IMG/VR virus record: IMGVR_UViG_3300020408_000039
Span: 1 to 23,635 of that record
Source of the DNA: a virus
DNA length: 23,635 nucleotides
Reading direction: 5' to 3' (one strand)
The notes under the pieces are model-generated. The model saw only the letters and a list, made by a program, of their open reading frames with translations. It had not been told where the DNA came from and searched no databases. Of the stretch, positions 1-7,364 are shown one piece after another. Position 1 is the stretch's first letter, and each line of letters starts with the position of its first letter. A program made the position numbers and the translations under genes.

Positions 1-96
1 ACTTACTGGCAACCGCTAGTTAAGGTGATGAGTCAGAGGTGGTGCTCGCTGTCAGAAATGGCAGAACTACTCAACCAAGTAGGACTCAGGCAATGA
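1..96 (+). CDS. C-terminal end of an upstream gene (partial), unknown function
   Basis: Frame 1 is open from the first base to a TGA at 94-96 and gives a 31-residue C-terminal fragment that ends in an amphipathic, helix-like stretch (SEMAELLNQVGL). The stop overlaps an ATG (ATGA at 93-96) that opens the next mini-ORF, the coupling style used throughout this genome. I do not recognise the protein, and the fragment is too short for a family call. It is called coding because of the open frame, its plausible composition and the ATGA junction. Confidence 0.45.
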   Translation, partial: TYWQPLVKVMSQRWCSLSEMAELLNQVGLRQ

Positions 97-167
97 CGTA
101 TTTTACTTCTGTAGTAATGCCCGTTATTTGTTGGTACACAGGAATCCAACCTCCCTTTCAATCTTAA
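93..167 (+). CDS. 24-aa hydrophobic mini-ORF, unknown
   Basis: The ATG at 93 overlaps the TGA of the preceding frame as ATGA, and the ORF runs to a TAA at 165-167. The peptide is hydrophobic and aromatic (MTYFTSVVMPVICWYTG at the start). Its stop codon touches the A-tract of the intrinsic terminator that follows, so it would be the last cistron of the upstream transcription unit. No function can be given. At this size it could be a chance ORF; the coupled start and the exact fit before the terminator are the only support. Confidence 0.3.
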   Translation: MTYFTSVVMPVICWYTGIQPPFQS

Positions 168-208
168 AAAAGGATCTGCTTTATTGGTGTTTTGCAGGTC
201 CTTTTTTT
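166..208 (+). terminator. Strong intrinsic terminator
   Basis: GGATCTGC (172-179) pairs with GCAGGTCC (194-201), with one G-U pair, across a 14-nt loop. The stem is flanked by A6 on the left (166-171) and T7 on the right (202-208), which can extend it as A-U pairs. It ends the upstream plus-strand unit. Because the left flank is an A-tract, the reverse-complement RNA also ends in U6, so it could act in both directions. Confidence 0.85.
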
Positions 209-218
209 ATGTTATAAT
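191..218 (+). promoter_or_regulatory. Probable early sigma-70 promoter with extended -10
   Basis: A perfect TATAAT (213-218) is preceded by TG in extended -10 position (TGTTATAAT, 210-218). A weak -35, TTTGCA (191-196), lies 16 bp upstream and falls inside the 3' arm of the terminator. Transcription would start near 225, almost on the ATG at 226. The layout, terminator then host-type promoter then small genes, fits a phage early unit. Confidence 0.6.
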
Positions 219-225
219 ATATTCT

Positions 226-330
226 ATGGTAAATACAGAACTACTACTACGCATTTACAAAGCGGTCAAGCAGAGGAAACCAAAGTATCCTCCATCTAGA
301 AAAACTTATAACGTACATTTATACGGATGA
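226..330 (+). CDS. Small basic 34-aa protein, unknown
   Basis: The ORF runs from ATG 226 to TGA 328-330. An in-frame TAA two codons upstream fixes the earliest possible start. The product is basic, with a Lys/Arg core (KAVKQRKPKYPPSRKTYN), and could bind nucleic acid, but that is inference. The stop overlaps the next gene's start as ATGA (327-330), which suggests translational coupling. There is no Shine-Dalgarno sequence, and the predicted transcription start from the TATAAT at 213 falls at or beside the ATG, so translation may be leaderless. I do not recognise a family. Confidence 0.5.
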   Translation: MVNTELLLRIYKAVKQRKPKYPPSRKTYNVHLYG

Positions 331-521
331 AAAAACTTTGGAGAATCTGGGCAAAGGCACTCGGAGACAAATCAGGTAAGAACGATAGAGAAGCAGACAT
401 CATTGCTATGATAAGAACCTTTATCTTTTTACAACTCATAATCACAAACTGTTTTATTGTTGGTGGTAACATTAGACATTGGAATGATCATCATATACCA
501 CCTACATACCTTAATAAATAA
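327..521 (+). CDS. Small conserved-looking cyanophage membrane protein, 64 aa
   Basis: The protein has a basic N-terminus (MKKLWRIWAKALGDKSGKN) and then one hydrophobic segment at about residues 31-47 (RTFIFLQLIITNCFIVGG), so it is probably a single-pass inner-membrane protein with its N-terminus inside. I recall similar short proteins in marine T4-like phages but know no function. Its ATG overlaps the stop of the preceding 34-aa ORF, so the two are probably co-translated. The last codons (AAT AAA TAA) coincide with a late-promoter-like sequence for the large structural gene that follows. Confidence 0.7.
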   Translation: MKKLWRIWAKALGDKSGKNDREADIIAMIRTFIFLQLIITNCFIVGGNIRHWNDHHIPPTYLNK

Positions 522-523
522 CT
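514..523 (+). promoter_or_regulatory. Candidate T4-type late promoter (ATAAATAACT)
   Basis: ATAAATAACT lies at the end of the 64-aa gene and matches the core of the T4 late promoter (TATAAATA). It is one of four copies of (A/C)TAAATAA(C/T)T at gene junctions here. A start about 6 nt downstream would leave only 3-6 nt of leader before ATG 532. Either the large gene has a very short leader, or this copy is chance overlap with stop-codon sequence. Confidence 0.4.
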
Positions 524-531
524 AAAAAGAT

Positions 532-3500
532 ATGTCAGGTGACAACGGTTGGTTTCAACAAAACTGTGACCCCTCGGACGATCAGTCTCAGGGGCAACAG
601 GAGGTGCCTTCTGGTGGCGGTGGTTCCAATGTAAAAGGTGATGGTACTCCTGCTGATGCAACAGTAAATCAAATAATAGAAAACTTAGTAGGTCAGTGTT
701 ACCCTTCACAACAGACACAGACCATACCTAACTTTGGTGAACCAGATACAGGTCTTGAGAATCTACCACCAATAGAATATGATATTGGATATATTGTAGA
801 TCATTTAAACGGTCTTGGACTAGAAGATATAGGTGTACCAAGTAAAATTAGAATAGAATTAGAGGACCCAAGAGATCCTTCAGCAGGTAAAGAATGTCAG
901 AATGATGAGTATGATACACAATCAGATGTAGATTGTAATCCAGATATAGGACAGGTTCCTCAATGTATGTTAGATCACATCGAGTGTATGTTAAAACCAT
1001 ATGCAGGTGGTGACTGGAAACCTCCTATGCCAGACTGTGAAAACTTTATTACTAGAGAGTTCAATAGAAAAACAAATAGAATATGTGTAAAGAACTGTGT
1101 TCCAGAACGTAGAGCAGTGTATGAACACGTGTCACCTACAAACCATCACTATAGTTTATCTGAGACACCTCCTGACAGTTCATATACATCTTCAAGTATT
1201 ATATTCTGGGGTCACAATAAACAAGAACCTAGATCATCAGAGTTGTTTGTCTCATATAGTGCTAGTCAGACAGATACTATGTTAACTATGAACCCAGAAG
1301 GAGAGAAGTCTTCTATGGATGCTTATGGTATGGGATCTAGAACTGATGTTATTTCTTACATTTTCCGTGAGAAAATTGATGGGATTAGTTCCCTAGGTGA
1401 TGGAGAAAAACTATCAACTTTATACAGATACTGGAATCCTACAACAGGTGATCATAGATATTCTTTGACACCTCTCGGTGGAGAGTTAATAGAACCTGTT
1501 TTAACAGGAGGATTTTATAGGATCGGAGGTAGAGTTGACGCTGATATATTAATTGAGTTTAATTGTCAACGTGGTAGTGCAGCATATAAAAATGTTTTTG
1601 GATATTATATTACTGATGCAAATGATAACCCTGCATATGGTCAAGTCATTCTTCCTAATGCTACAGACGCTTCTGGGTATCACTCACACGTAGTTTCAAA
1701 GACAGTTCTAAATCAATACGCTCCTTGTAAAATAGGATTTGTCTTAGTTCCTAATGGTTTTGATGCAGGTCAGAATAATGGAACTATAAATCAGGGTGAT
1801 CTTCTTACCTTTAGTCAGACAACAAACAATGGTGCTTGGAGAACGAATCTAAATTCACAGCAACAAAACCTCAGTATGTTTAGTGAGAGAAGACTAAACT
1901 GGAAGCAGAAGAATTTTACAAGATGGACATCACGTTGGTGGCAGTGGTGGGAAGACTTACTGGATGGTGATGAGGACTATAACGATGTTAAAATATCATA
2001 TCGTATGAGTTATAATGGATCTCCTTGGTTCTATGAAGGCATCACAGGTTATGTTTTTGGACAGTTAGTTGAACCTGAGTACGAAGTATTGGAATCAATC
2101 AAATCTTGTGAGGACTTCTTGTTTGATCCTACAGGATTTAAAGGAGTCAATATGATGCGTTCGGGTTGTGGACAAGTTGTAGAAGGAGAAGTAATCTCAG
2201 GTGGATGTGGTGATTGTACTGGTGATTATCTAGTCAGAGACAATACAGCACAAACAATCACCTGCATACAAGATGCAACAGTAAGTCTAAGATCACACGG
2301 TGGTATGACAGGTGGTCTTGGTGAGTGTACAGTATTTAAGTATGAGTTGTATAAGAATGGTGTAAAAATATTTGAGGATGAAGCACACATAGATGAGTGG
2401 ACAAAAATTGGTACACCATTACATACATTCGACATCGTGAGAGGTGATGATATATCATTTAGAGTTGACAGTATAGTAAGTGGTCACTTTGCTGCATCAG
2501 TATCACCACACTTTGCCATACACAATGAAGGTACAAAACAGATTGTCAATATATGGGAAGTCAACTTAACTACAGTGTCACATAACGTTACCAATCAGGA
2601 CTTCCAGTGTGGTATGCCTGGATCATTCTCTTTATATGATCTAAATGATTCTAGTAACGTGGTGTCTGCGTGGTCAAGTGGTGGTGGATTTACTAATAAC
2701 TGGTTGACAACAAGTCCACGTCCTATGTTTGTAAATCAAACTAGAACTCTTGATGATAGTACAGGATATATTGTGAGGTCTATAGGTGATGGTGGTTTAT
2801 CACTTAATATTAGATATGAATCAGTAACTGATGGTATGAGATACCGTGTAGAAGGTATTATTGATGAGGGTAAGGGTGGATATAATACAGGAGAACTGTA
2901 TAAGTTTTTTGTAGGAAAAGATAAAGTATTAGGTACAATGTTTAGACAAGGTATTCGTATTGATACTCTTGATACATCTGCTTGCACATCAGGTGGTGCT
3001 GTAAATCAATTATCATTCGGAACTTTGAATGAGGACATAGAGGTAGGTGCCTATGGTGTTCCTAGTCCTGTGATTATGATTCAATCAGGTTCACCAACAG
3101 CAAACTATTTTGACAGTCAAGTTAGTGATCTAGTAGAGAAACTATTTACTGTGAGTGTAGAAGATACATCTAACTCAGTTCTTATGATGTATAGAGAACC
3201 TGCTACTCTCATACAATATTGGCAGAGAAAAAATGCAGCAGGAGAACCAGTTTATTTTTATCACGATTTTGATTTAGGTAAAACTAATGGACTCAAGTTA
3301 AGAATGAGAGGTGAGTTGATATTTAAGGCAACAGATACTCAAACAGCACCAGAGACTAAGAAAGGATACCAGTTTAGGTGGACAGTAGATTCTATTCTCA
3401 ATGCAGGTCAGGGATATGTAGACGGTATGGAGTTTACGTGGGAGTATCCTACAAGAAACGAAGATGTTGTAAACAATGAGGGTGTAGAAATTGTTACACC

Positions 3501-3699
3501 ATACTATCCATCAGAAAAAACACTACCTCAAAGAATAAGATTAAATAACTCAGAGACATCTATCAATACTAGAACTGCTAAGTGGGCAATGTACCAGTCA
3601 TCACACGACAGAGACTCAACTATATGGTATAGTAATGATACGAGGTCAAAAAACAACCACTTTAGAACCTTTAGATTAATTATTGACGACGCAGTATGA
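532..3699 (+). CDS. Large virion structural protein (fibre/decoration type) with DUF5648-like and DUF4114-like regions
   Basis: This 1055-aa protein has a Gly/Gln/Ser-rich, disordered-looking N-terminus (about residues 1-55). Two DUF5648-like motifs follow: VYEHVSPTNHHYSLS near residue 200 and LYRYWNPTTGDHRYSL at about 297-312. These Tyr/His repeats are known from secreted and surface proteins. Residues about 340-490 look like DUF4114: a beta-rich region ending in a Trp-rich segment and the acidic loop WEDLLDGDEDYNDV (473-486), the family's probable calcium site. The remaining ~550 residues are beta-rich, with Cys-containing segments near 550-565. There is no signal peptide, as expected for a virion part. 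Host binding is inferred from domain type and size. It overlaps the next gene by ATGA. It could be a tail fibre, whisker or capsid decoration protein. Confidence 0.75.
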   Translation: MSGDNGWFQQNCDPSDDQSQGQQEVPSGGGGSNVKGDGTPADATVNQIIENLVGQCYPSQQTQTIPNFGEPDTGLENLPPIEYDIGYIVDHLNGLGLEDIGVPSKIRIELEDPRDPSAGKECQNDEYDTQSDVDCNPDIGQVPQCMLDHIECMLKPYAGGDWKPPMPDCENFITREFNRKTNRICVKNCVPERRAVYEHVSPTNHHYSLSETPPDSSYTSSSIIFWGHNKQEPRSSELFVSYSASQTDTMLTMNPEGEKSSMDAYGMGSRTDVISYIFREKIDGISSLGDGEKLSTLYRYWNPTTGDHRYSLTPLGGELIEPVLTGGFYRIGGRVDADILIEFNCQRGSAAYKNVFGYYITDANDNPAYGQVILPNATDASGYHSHVVSKTVLNQYAPCKIGFVLVPNGFDAGQNNGTINQGDLLTFSQTTNNGAWRTNLNSQQQNLSMFSERRLNWKQKNFTRWTSRWWQWWEDLLDGDEDYNDVKISYRMSYNGSPWFYEGITGYVFGQLVEPEYEVLESIKSCEDFLFDPTGFKGVNMMRSGCGQVVEGEVISGGCGDCTGDYLVRDNTAQTITCIQDATVSLRSHGGMTGGLGECTVFKYELYKNGVKIFEDEAHIDEWTKIGTPLHTFDIVRGDDISFRVDSIVSGHFAASVSPHFAIHNEGTKQIVNIWEVNLTTVSHNVTNQDFQCGMPGSFSLYDLNDSSNVVSAWSSGGGFTNNWLTTSPRPMFVNQTRTLDDSTGYIVRSIGDGGLSLNIRYESVTDGMRYRVEGIIDEGKGGYNTGELYKFFVGKDKVLGTMFRQGIRIDTLDTSACTSGGAVNQLSFGTLNEDIEVGAYGVPSPVIMIQSGSPTANYFDSQVSDLVEKLFTVSVEDTSNSVLMMYREPATLIQYWQRKNAAGEPVYFYHDFDLGKTNGLKLRMRGELIFKATDTQTAPETKKGYQFRWTVDSILNAGQGYVDGMEFTWEYPTRNEDVVNNEGVEIVTPYYPSEKTLPQRIRLNNSETSINTRTAKWAMYQSSHDRDSTIWYSNDTRSKNNHFRTFRLIIDDAV

Positions 3700-3983
3700 C
3701 CCCTCTAAACAAAGATGCCTTCTGGGATAGAAGACTAAAGCAATCTCACGATGAACTACAACGTATCGTAAAAATAGGTACAAAATATAAGGATGATCCT
3801 GCAACTCTTCGTAAGAAAATGAAGAAGGAAAAGAAATATCAAAAAAGTTTGCTCGGAGAACTTGCAAAATTAGATGATTCCATATATAATGTTAAGAAAC
3901 CATCACAAGATGCAGATGACACAGGAATCAGAGAAGAAACACAGGGGACTGACCCTATTGATAGAGAGTCTTCACAAACCTGA
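3696..3983 (+). CDS. Small charged helical protein, 95 aa, unknown
   Basis: The start is coupled to the end of the large structural gene (ATGA, 3696-3699). Residues 1-65 are strongly basic and helical, with a Lys-rich core (LRKKMKKEKKYQKSLLGELA) that could form a coiled coil. The last 25 residues are acidic and polar, look disordered, and overlap the next gene in another frame. I recognise no family. Its place after a fibre-like gene would fit an assembly helper or a small virion part, but nothing in the sequence proves that. Confidence 0.65.
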   Translation: MTPLNKDAFWDRRLKQSHDELQRIVKIGTKYKDDPATLRKKMKKEKKYQKSLLGELAKLDDSIYNVKKPSQDADDTGIREETQGTDPIDRESSQT

Positions 3984-4098
3984 TCATAAATTGAGGTCTT
4001 GTGCATACAATCAAGATTGTTTCAACGAGTTAATGTTTTATAGACAAGAGATCATTGATCATTGTTATGAAAAACTCAAGGAGTTGAAGAATGAATAG
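3916..4098 (+). CDS. Small protein, about 46-60 aa, unknown
   Basis: This frame is open to a TAG at 4096-4098. The protein-like part is the C-terminal 45 residues (SLHKPDHKLRSCAYNQDCF, then an amphipathic helix). The start is uncertain: ATG 3916 gives 60 aa inside the tail of the preceding gene, while TTG 3958, preceded by AGGGG at 3943-3947, gives 46 aa and begins just where the convincing sequence starts. The two Cys could form a disulphide or metal site. The next gene starts 8 nt before this stop. I recognise no function. Confidence 0.55.
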   Translation: MTQESEKKHRGLTLLIESLHKPDHKLRSCAYNQDCFNELMFYRQEIIDHCYEKLKELKNE

Positions 4099-4303
4099 TC
4101 ACACATATAAAAACAATACCAATAGAATGGTGATGTTTAAATGTATGTCACAACATACGTGGATAGAAAAAGTATTAATGCCCTTTGAGTTATACATATT
4201 TGATGCACCAGATGATGCTGTTGTAGAGATTCATACTTTAGATCAGCAACTTGTAAGACATTACAGAATCAAAGAATTAAATGATGCAACTATTCCCCAT
4301 TGA
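4091..4303 (+). CDS. Small protein, 70 aa, unknown
   Basis: ATG 4091 is supported by a good Shine-Dalgarno AAGGAG (4078-4083) seven bases upstream, which lies inside the preceding gene. After a polar N-terminus the sequence looks like a small alternating beta domain (TWIEKVLMPFELYIFDAP, then VVEIHTLDQQLVRHYRIKEL). An in-frame ATG at 4127 would give a 58-aa form that keeps this whole domain. It overlaps the 2OG oxygenase gene by 23 nt. I recognise no family and can infer no role beyond co-expression with its neighbours. Confidence 0.65.
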   Translation: MNSHTYKNNTNRMVMFKCMSQHTWIEKVLMPFELYIFDAPDDAVVEIHTLDQQLVRHYRIKELNDATIPH

Positions 4304-4901
4304 AATATTTCCATCGCAACATAGTGATCCTGCTATAGTAGAAGAGATAGATAACACAATAAAATACTTAGAGGAGACAGGTGACTGGTCTGACAGTTCA
4401 TACTTGTCTCCTTATGCTTTGCAAGAAACTTTGCACGGTACTCACGAGAAGCAACATTTATTACAGATGTTTAAGAAACATCCAATGCCTAAACTTGAAA
4501 CATTTTTAGGTAACGCAATAGAAAAATATGTTGGTTCTCAAAAATTACCTGTTCCAGATAGTGCATCAGCATACATAGAACCGTTGAGAGGATCGTGGAC
4601 AATTTCTCAATCGTGGATTAATGTAGTAGGTAGAGGTAAGTCACAACAGAGACATACACACGCAGGTCATCAGGTATCGGGTGTGTATTATCATAAGACA
4701 ACTCCTGATATGGGTGGAATACTATTTTACAATCCAAATATGTATGCTAAGATGTGTATGTTTGGAACTGAAGAAGGTATTTACTTTGAACCTACTCCAG
4801 AATCTGTTATACTATTTCCATCGTGGTTGGAACACGCTACAGAAAAGAACAACACAGATCACTCTCGCTATTCAATCGCATTTAACGTACACCTTTACTA
4901 A
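4281..4901 (+). CDS. 2OG-Fe(II) oxygenase, TIGR02466-like (first copy)
   Basis: This 206-aa protein begins like the family (LFPIEIFPS; start ATG 4281 or 4284) and carries the non-haem iron site. HTHAGHQVSGVYY supplies the proximal His, and FPSWLEHATEKN supplies the distal His. The Arg in SRYSIAFN would bind the 2-oxoglutarate carboxylate. Such enzymes hydroxylate or demethylate a substrate using O2 and 2-oxoglutarate; the substrate of the phage versions is not known. The domain fills the protein. It overlaps the glutaredoxin gene by one base (TAATG). A second member with low similarity lies at 11775-12374. Confidence 0.85.
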   Translation: MMQLFPIEIFPSQHSDPAIVEEIDNTIKYLEETGDWSDSSYLSPYALQETLHGTHEKQHLLQMFKKHPMPKLETFLGNAIEKYVGSQKLPVPDSASAYIEPLRGSWTISQSWINVVGRGKSQQRHTHAGHQVSGVYYHKTTPDMGGILFYNPNMYAKMCMFGTEEGIYFEPTPESVILFPSWLEHATEKNNTDHSRYSIAFNVHLY

Positions 4902-5146
4902 TGACTCCTAAACAAACTACAATCTATACCAGAAATGGTTGCCCTTATTGCTCTAAGATCAAAGAATTTTACAACTTAAAGGGGTGGAGTTATCGAGAAT
5001 ATAAACTCGATGAAAATTTTACAAGAGACCAATTCTATAAAGAGTTTGGTAATGGGTCCACCTTCCCACAGTTAGTCGTAGACGGACAGAAAACAGGTGG
5101 TTGCAATGAATCAATCTCACATTTTAAATCAAGAGGTATTATTTGA
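4901..5146 (+). CDS. nrdC: Glutaredoxin (NrdC-type)
   Basis: This 81-aa protein has the whole glutaredoxin fold: beta strand TTIYTRNG, active site CPYC (residues 14-17), the cis-Pro motif TFPQLVVDG (about 54-62) and the glutathione-site GG in TGGCNES. It would reduce disulphides using glutathione or thioredoxin reductase. In T4 the equivalent NrdC feeds electrons to ribonucleotide reductase, and that role is likely here although no RNR gene lies in the window. Its TGA overlaps the next gene's TTG start as TTGA. Confidence 0.93.
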   Translation: MTPKQTTIYTRNGCPYCSKIKEFYNLKGWSYREYKLDENFTRDQFYKEFGNGSTFPQLVVDGQKTGGCNESISHFKSRGII

Positions 5147-5508
5147 CTACAATGATAAACCAACAGAACAAAGTTGATGAACTTTGTTCTCTAGTTGAGA
5201 GGGCAATGGATGCTGCAATGGGTGAGGGTAGATTCTTAATGAAGGTCTACCCTCTACTAGAAGCACAGAAATTCACTCGAAGAGAAGTAACAGAGTTCAT
5301 CGAGAGCAGTACAGCAGCAAGCGTTTCAGAGATGTGTCTGGAATTACAAGGGTACATTAAGGGTGGTGATCCATACCTAAGAGAATCCTTTGGACATATC
5401 CCTAAACCACAAGCAAGAAAGATACACAAGTATCTGTATGCTCTATTAGAAGATGCGTGGAAGTACGAGCAAACTCGTAGACCTGGACGCAAAAAAAAGT
5501 CTAAATAA
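5143..5508 (+). CDS. Helical protein, 121 aa, unknown
   Basis: The TTG at 5143 overlaps the glutaredoxin stop (TTGA) and sits five bases after an AAGAGGT Shine-Dalgarno (5131-5137). The alternative ATG at 5152 would be too far from that site. The protein is all-helical in appearance, with a conserved-looking centre (TASVSEMCLELQGYIKGGDP) and a strongly basic C-terminus (RRPGRKKKSK) that may bind nucleic acid. I know similar unnamed proteins in cyanomyophages but no function. Its last codons overlap a candidate late promoter. Confidence 0.7.
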   Translation: MTTMINQQNKVDELCSLVERAMDAAMGEGRFLMKVYPLLEAQKFTRREVTEFIESSTAASVSEMCLELQGYIKGGDPYLRESFGHIPKPQARKIHKYLYALLEDAWKYEQTRRPGRKKKSK

Positions 5509-5510
5509 TT
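5501..5510 (+). promoter_or_regulatory. Candidate T4-type late promoter (CTAAATAATT)
   Basis: CTAAATAATT spans the stop codon of the 121-aa gene, 20 bases before ATG 5531. A start near 5514-5517 would leave a short leader holding the strong AAGGAG Shine-Dalgarno at 5519-5524. It shares the 10-mer seen at 514, 10753 and 16610. It would drive the small membrane protein. Confidence 0.5.
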
Positions 5511-5530
5511 TTAATTACAAGGAGTTTCCT

Positions 5531-5767
5531 ATGGCAGAACAAGCGGTTATTTTTGCATCATTAATCATAGGAGCGTTCCTGATGGGTGCTGTTGTTGCTT
5601 GGTATGTAAAAGATTATGTTGATACTTATCTTGAGAGTGCAGCGTATGCAAAAGCAGTTATTCACCCAGAAATGTTAACTGATGATGGCAGAGTAGACCC
5701 CGAAGAACTATTGTACTTGCGTTTGAGTGAGGAAAATGATATAATAGATGACGAAGATGATGACTAA
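5531..5767 (+). CDS. Small membrane protein with acidic tail, 78 aa
   Basis: ATG 5531 is chosen over an upstream in-frame ATG (5453) because a textbook AAGGAG (5519-5524) lies six bases before it and the upstream sequence overlaps the previous gene. Residues about 4-26 form one membrane helix (VIFASLIIGAFLMGAVVAWY). The rest is soluble and acidic, with a HPEMLTDDGRVDPEELLYLR block and a run of Asp/Glu at the end. I recognise it as a recurrent cyanomyophage membrane protein without known function. The end of this gene contains a candidate early promoter for RNase H. Confidence 0.75.
   Translation: MAEQAVIFASLIIGAFLMGAVVAWYVKDYVDTYLESAAYAKAVIHPEMLTDDGRVDPEELLYLRLSEENDIIDDEDDD
5717..5745 (+). 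promoter_or_regulatory. Candidate early sigma-70 promoter before RNase H
   Basis: TTGCGT (5717-5722), a 17-bp spacer, and TATAAT (5740-5745) with an extended -10 TG (TGATATAAT, 5737-5745) lie inside the end of the membrane-protein gene. Transcription would begin near 5752, about 18 nt before the RNase H ATG. The -35 is poor, but the extended -10 is a full match. Confidence 0.5.
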
Positions 5768-5769
5768 AA

Positions 5770-6648
5770 ATGATTCTTGTAGATATGAATCAGGTGATGA
5801 TAGCAAACCTTATGGTTTCGCTTTCACAGACTGAGAAGTTACAAGAAGGTTTAGTCCGACATATGGTTCTTAATTCTTTGCTCAACTATCGATCAGAGTT
5901 TAAGAAAAAGTACGGAGAATTTGTTCTCTGTTATGACAACAGACATTACTGGAGACGTGATGAGTTCCCTCACTATAAGGGTACACGTAAACGTGACAGA
6001 GAAAAGTCTAAACATAACTGGGATAATATTTTTGAACTCCTTAATAAACTTAAGGCAGAGTTCTTAGAACATTTACCGTACAAAGTTGTAGAGGTTGACG
6101 GTGCAGAAGCAGATGACATCATCGCTGTTCTCTGTAAACAACAAGGTCTTGCAAACATAAGATTGCAAAACAATATGCAACCACCAGTGAAGACTTTAAT
6201 ACTCTCTGGAGATAAAGACTTCATTCAACTTAAAAGATATGGATATGTAGATCAATACAATCCTTGTCTTAAGAAATGGGTAGAAGGACTAGACCCTAAA
6301 CTGTATATCTCAGAGCACATTCTTAAAGGTGATAGATCTGATGGTATTCCAAACTTCTTATCTGATGATAGTTGCTTGGTTGAAGGACGCAGACAGAAAC
6401 CATTACGCAAAGTATTAATTGCAAAGTGGTCTACGCAAAGTCCAGAAGACTTCTGTACTACACCAGAACTTATGGATCAGTATGAACGTAATCGTAAACT
6501 CATTGACTTTGAGTGTATTCCAAAAGAGATGAGTGAAAAGATTATAGATACATATGAATCCTTAGTTCCTGCTAACAGGAGCGACCTCTCTTCTTACTTT
6601 GAAGAGAATGAATTGAATGACCTAGTGTCAGCAGTAAACTATTTTTAA
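5770..6648 (+). CDS. rnh: RNase H / 5'-3' exonuclease (T4 Rnh-like, FEN family)
   Basis: The 292-aa length is close to T4 RNase H (305). The acidic metal-site residues of the flap-endonuclease family are in order: Asp near the N-terminus (ILVDMN), CYDNRHYWRRDEFPHYKGTR, VDGAEADDIIAVL, LSGDKDFIQL and LKGDRSDGIPN. The enzyme removes RNA primers and some adjacent DNA from lagging-strand fragments, in T4 with the help of gp32. It heads the replication block that ends in gp32, as in T4 where rnh precedes 33, 59 and 32, but here many genes are inserted between rnh and 33. A candidate early promoter lies just upstream. Confidence 0.92.
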   Translation: MILVDMNQVMIANLMVSLSQTEKLQEGLVRHMVLNSLLNYRSEFKKKYGEFVLCYDNRHYWRRDEFPHYKGTRKRDREKSKHNWDNIFELLNKLKAEFLEHLPYKVVEVDGAEADDIIAVLCKQQGLANIRLQNNMQPPVKTLILSGDKDFIQLKRYGYVDQYNPCLKKWVEGLDPKLYISEHILKGDRSDGIPNFLSDDSCLVEGRRQKPLRKVLIAKWSTQSPEDFCTTPELMDQYERNRKLIDFECIPKEMSEKIIDTYESLVPANRSDLSSYFEENELNDLVSAVNYF

Positions 6649-6651
6649 GTT

Positions 6652-7086
6652 ATGAAACTTACTATTGCAGAGATTTTGCAGAAAGCACACAACGCAAAGA
6701 CAAAATCACAGAAGGTGAAAATCCTTCAAGAGAATAATAGTCAAGCACTACGTTCTCTATTCATATGGAACTACGATGACTCTGTAGTTTCAGCATTACC
6801 AGATGGTGATGTACCTTACAGACCAAACCCTGCACCTATGGGTACAGAACATACACTTCTTGAGAAAGAAGCACGTAAATTCTATTACTTTATTAAGGGT
6901 GGAGCAGACAATCTTCCTTCTATGAAGAAAGAGAATATGTTTATCCAAATGTTAGAAGGGTTACACGAAGAAGAAGCAAAGGTTTTATGCCTTGTCAAAG
7001 ATAAACAACTTGGCAAACGCTATAGAATTACTAAAGCAGTTGTCCAAGAAGCATTCCCTACAATCCAGTGGGGTAATCGGAGTTGA
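6652..7086 (+). CDS. DUF6433-like conserved phage protein, 144 aa
   Basis: It starts three bases after the RNase H stop. The mostly helical sequence, with the pattern LRSLFIWNYDDSVVSALPDG, VPYRPNPAP and later IQMLEGLHEEEAKVLCLVKD, matches my memory of the DUF6433 family found beside replication genes in T4-like phages. The function is unknown. The position between RNase H and nucleotide-metabolism genes suggests a DNA-replication role, which is inference. No catalytic motif is visible. The TGA at its end overlaps a TTG start of the next gene. Confidence 0.75.
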   Translation: MKLTIAEILQKAHNAKTKSQKVKILQENNSQALRSLFIWNYDDSVVSALPDGDVPYRPNPAPMGTEHTLLEKEARKFYYFIKGGADNLPSMKKENMFIQMLEGLHEEEAKVLCLVKDKQLGKRYRITKAVVQEAFPTIQWGNRS

Positions 7087-7364
7087 ATACATTGAACGTC
7101 CTAAAAGAGAAGTGTCAGGTTGCTGATGCTAACGACAAAACATTACCATATACAGCATATCTTGTTCATTACATAGAAAATGGGCAGGAATGTTATGATA
7201 TTGCCATACCGCAGTCTCAAGTGGAGATGTTTGACTATTATTATGATAAGTATAAGAAGGACTTCAAATGGTTTAAACAATCAGAAGGTATAGTCAACCC
7301 TAAATTATGGAAAAATCAACAGGAAGCAACAGAAAAGACGAACAAAAAAAGAAAAAGAAGATGA
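7083..7364 (+). CDS. Small protein, 93 aa, TTG start, unknown
   Basis: No ATG occurs before residue 49, so the start must be TTG: either 7083 (TTGA overlap with the previous stop) or 7092, which lies nine bases after GGAG (7079-7082). The protein has a compact alpha/beta-looking core (TAYLVHYIENGQECYDIAIP, then a Tyr/Asp-rich helix) and a very basic C-terminus (KTNKKRKRR). I recognise a cyanophage-type hypothetical protein but no function. Its stop overlaps the next gene as ATGA. Confidence 0.65.
   Translation: MNTLNVLKEKCQVADANDKTLPYTAYLVHYIENGQECYDIAIPQSQVEMFDYYYDKYKKDFKWFKQSEGIVNPKLWKNQQEATEKTNKKRKRR

Noticed and set aside
3874-3915. Upstream ATG extension of the small gene ending at 4098
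   Set aside because: The extra residues only re-read the 3696-3983 gene in another frame, and later starts fit the protein-like region better.
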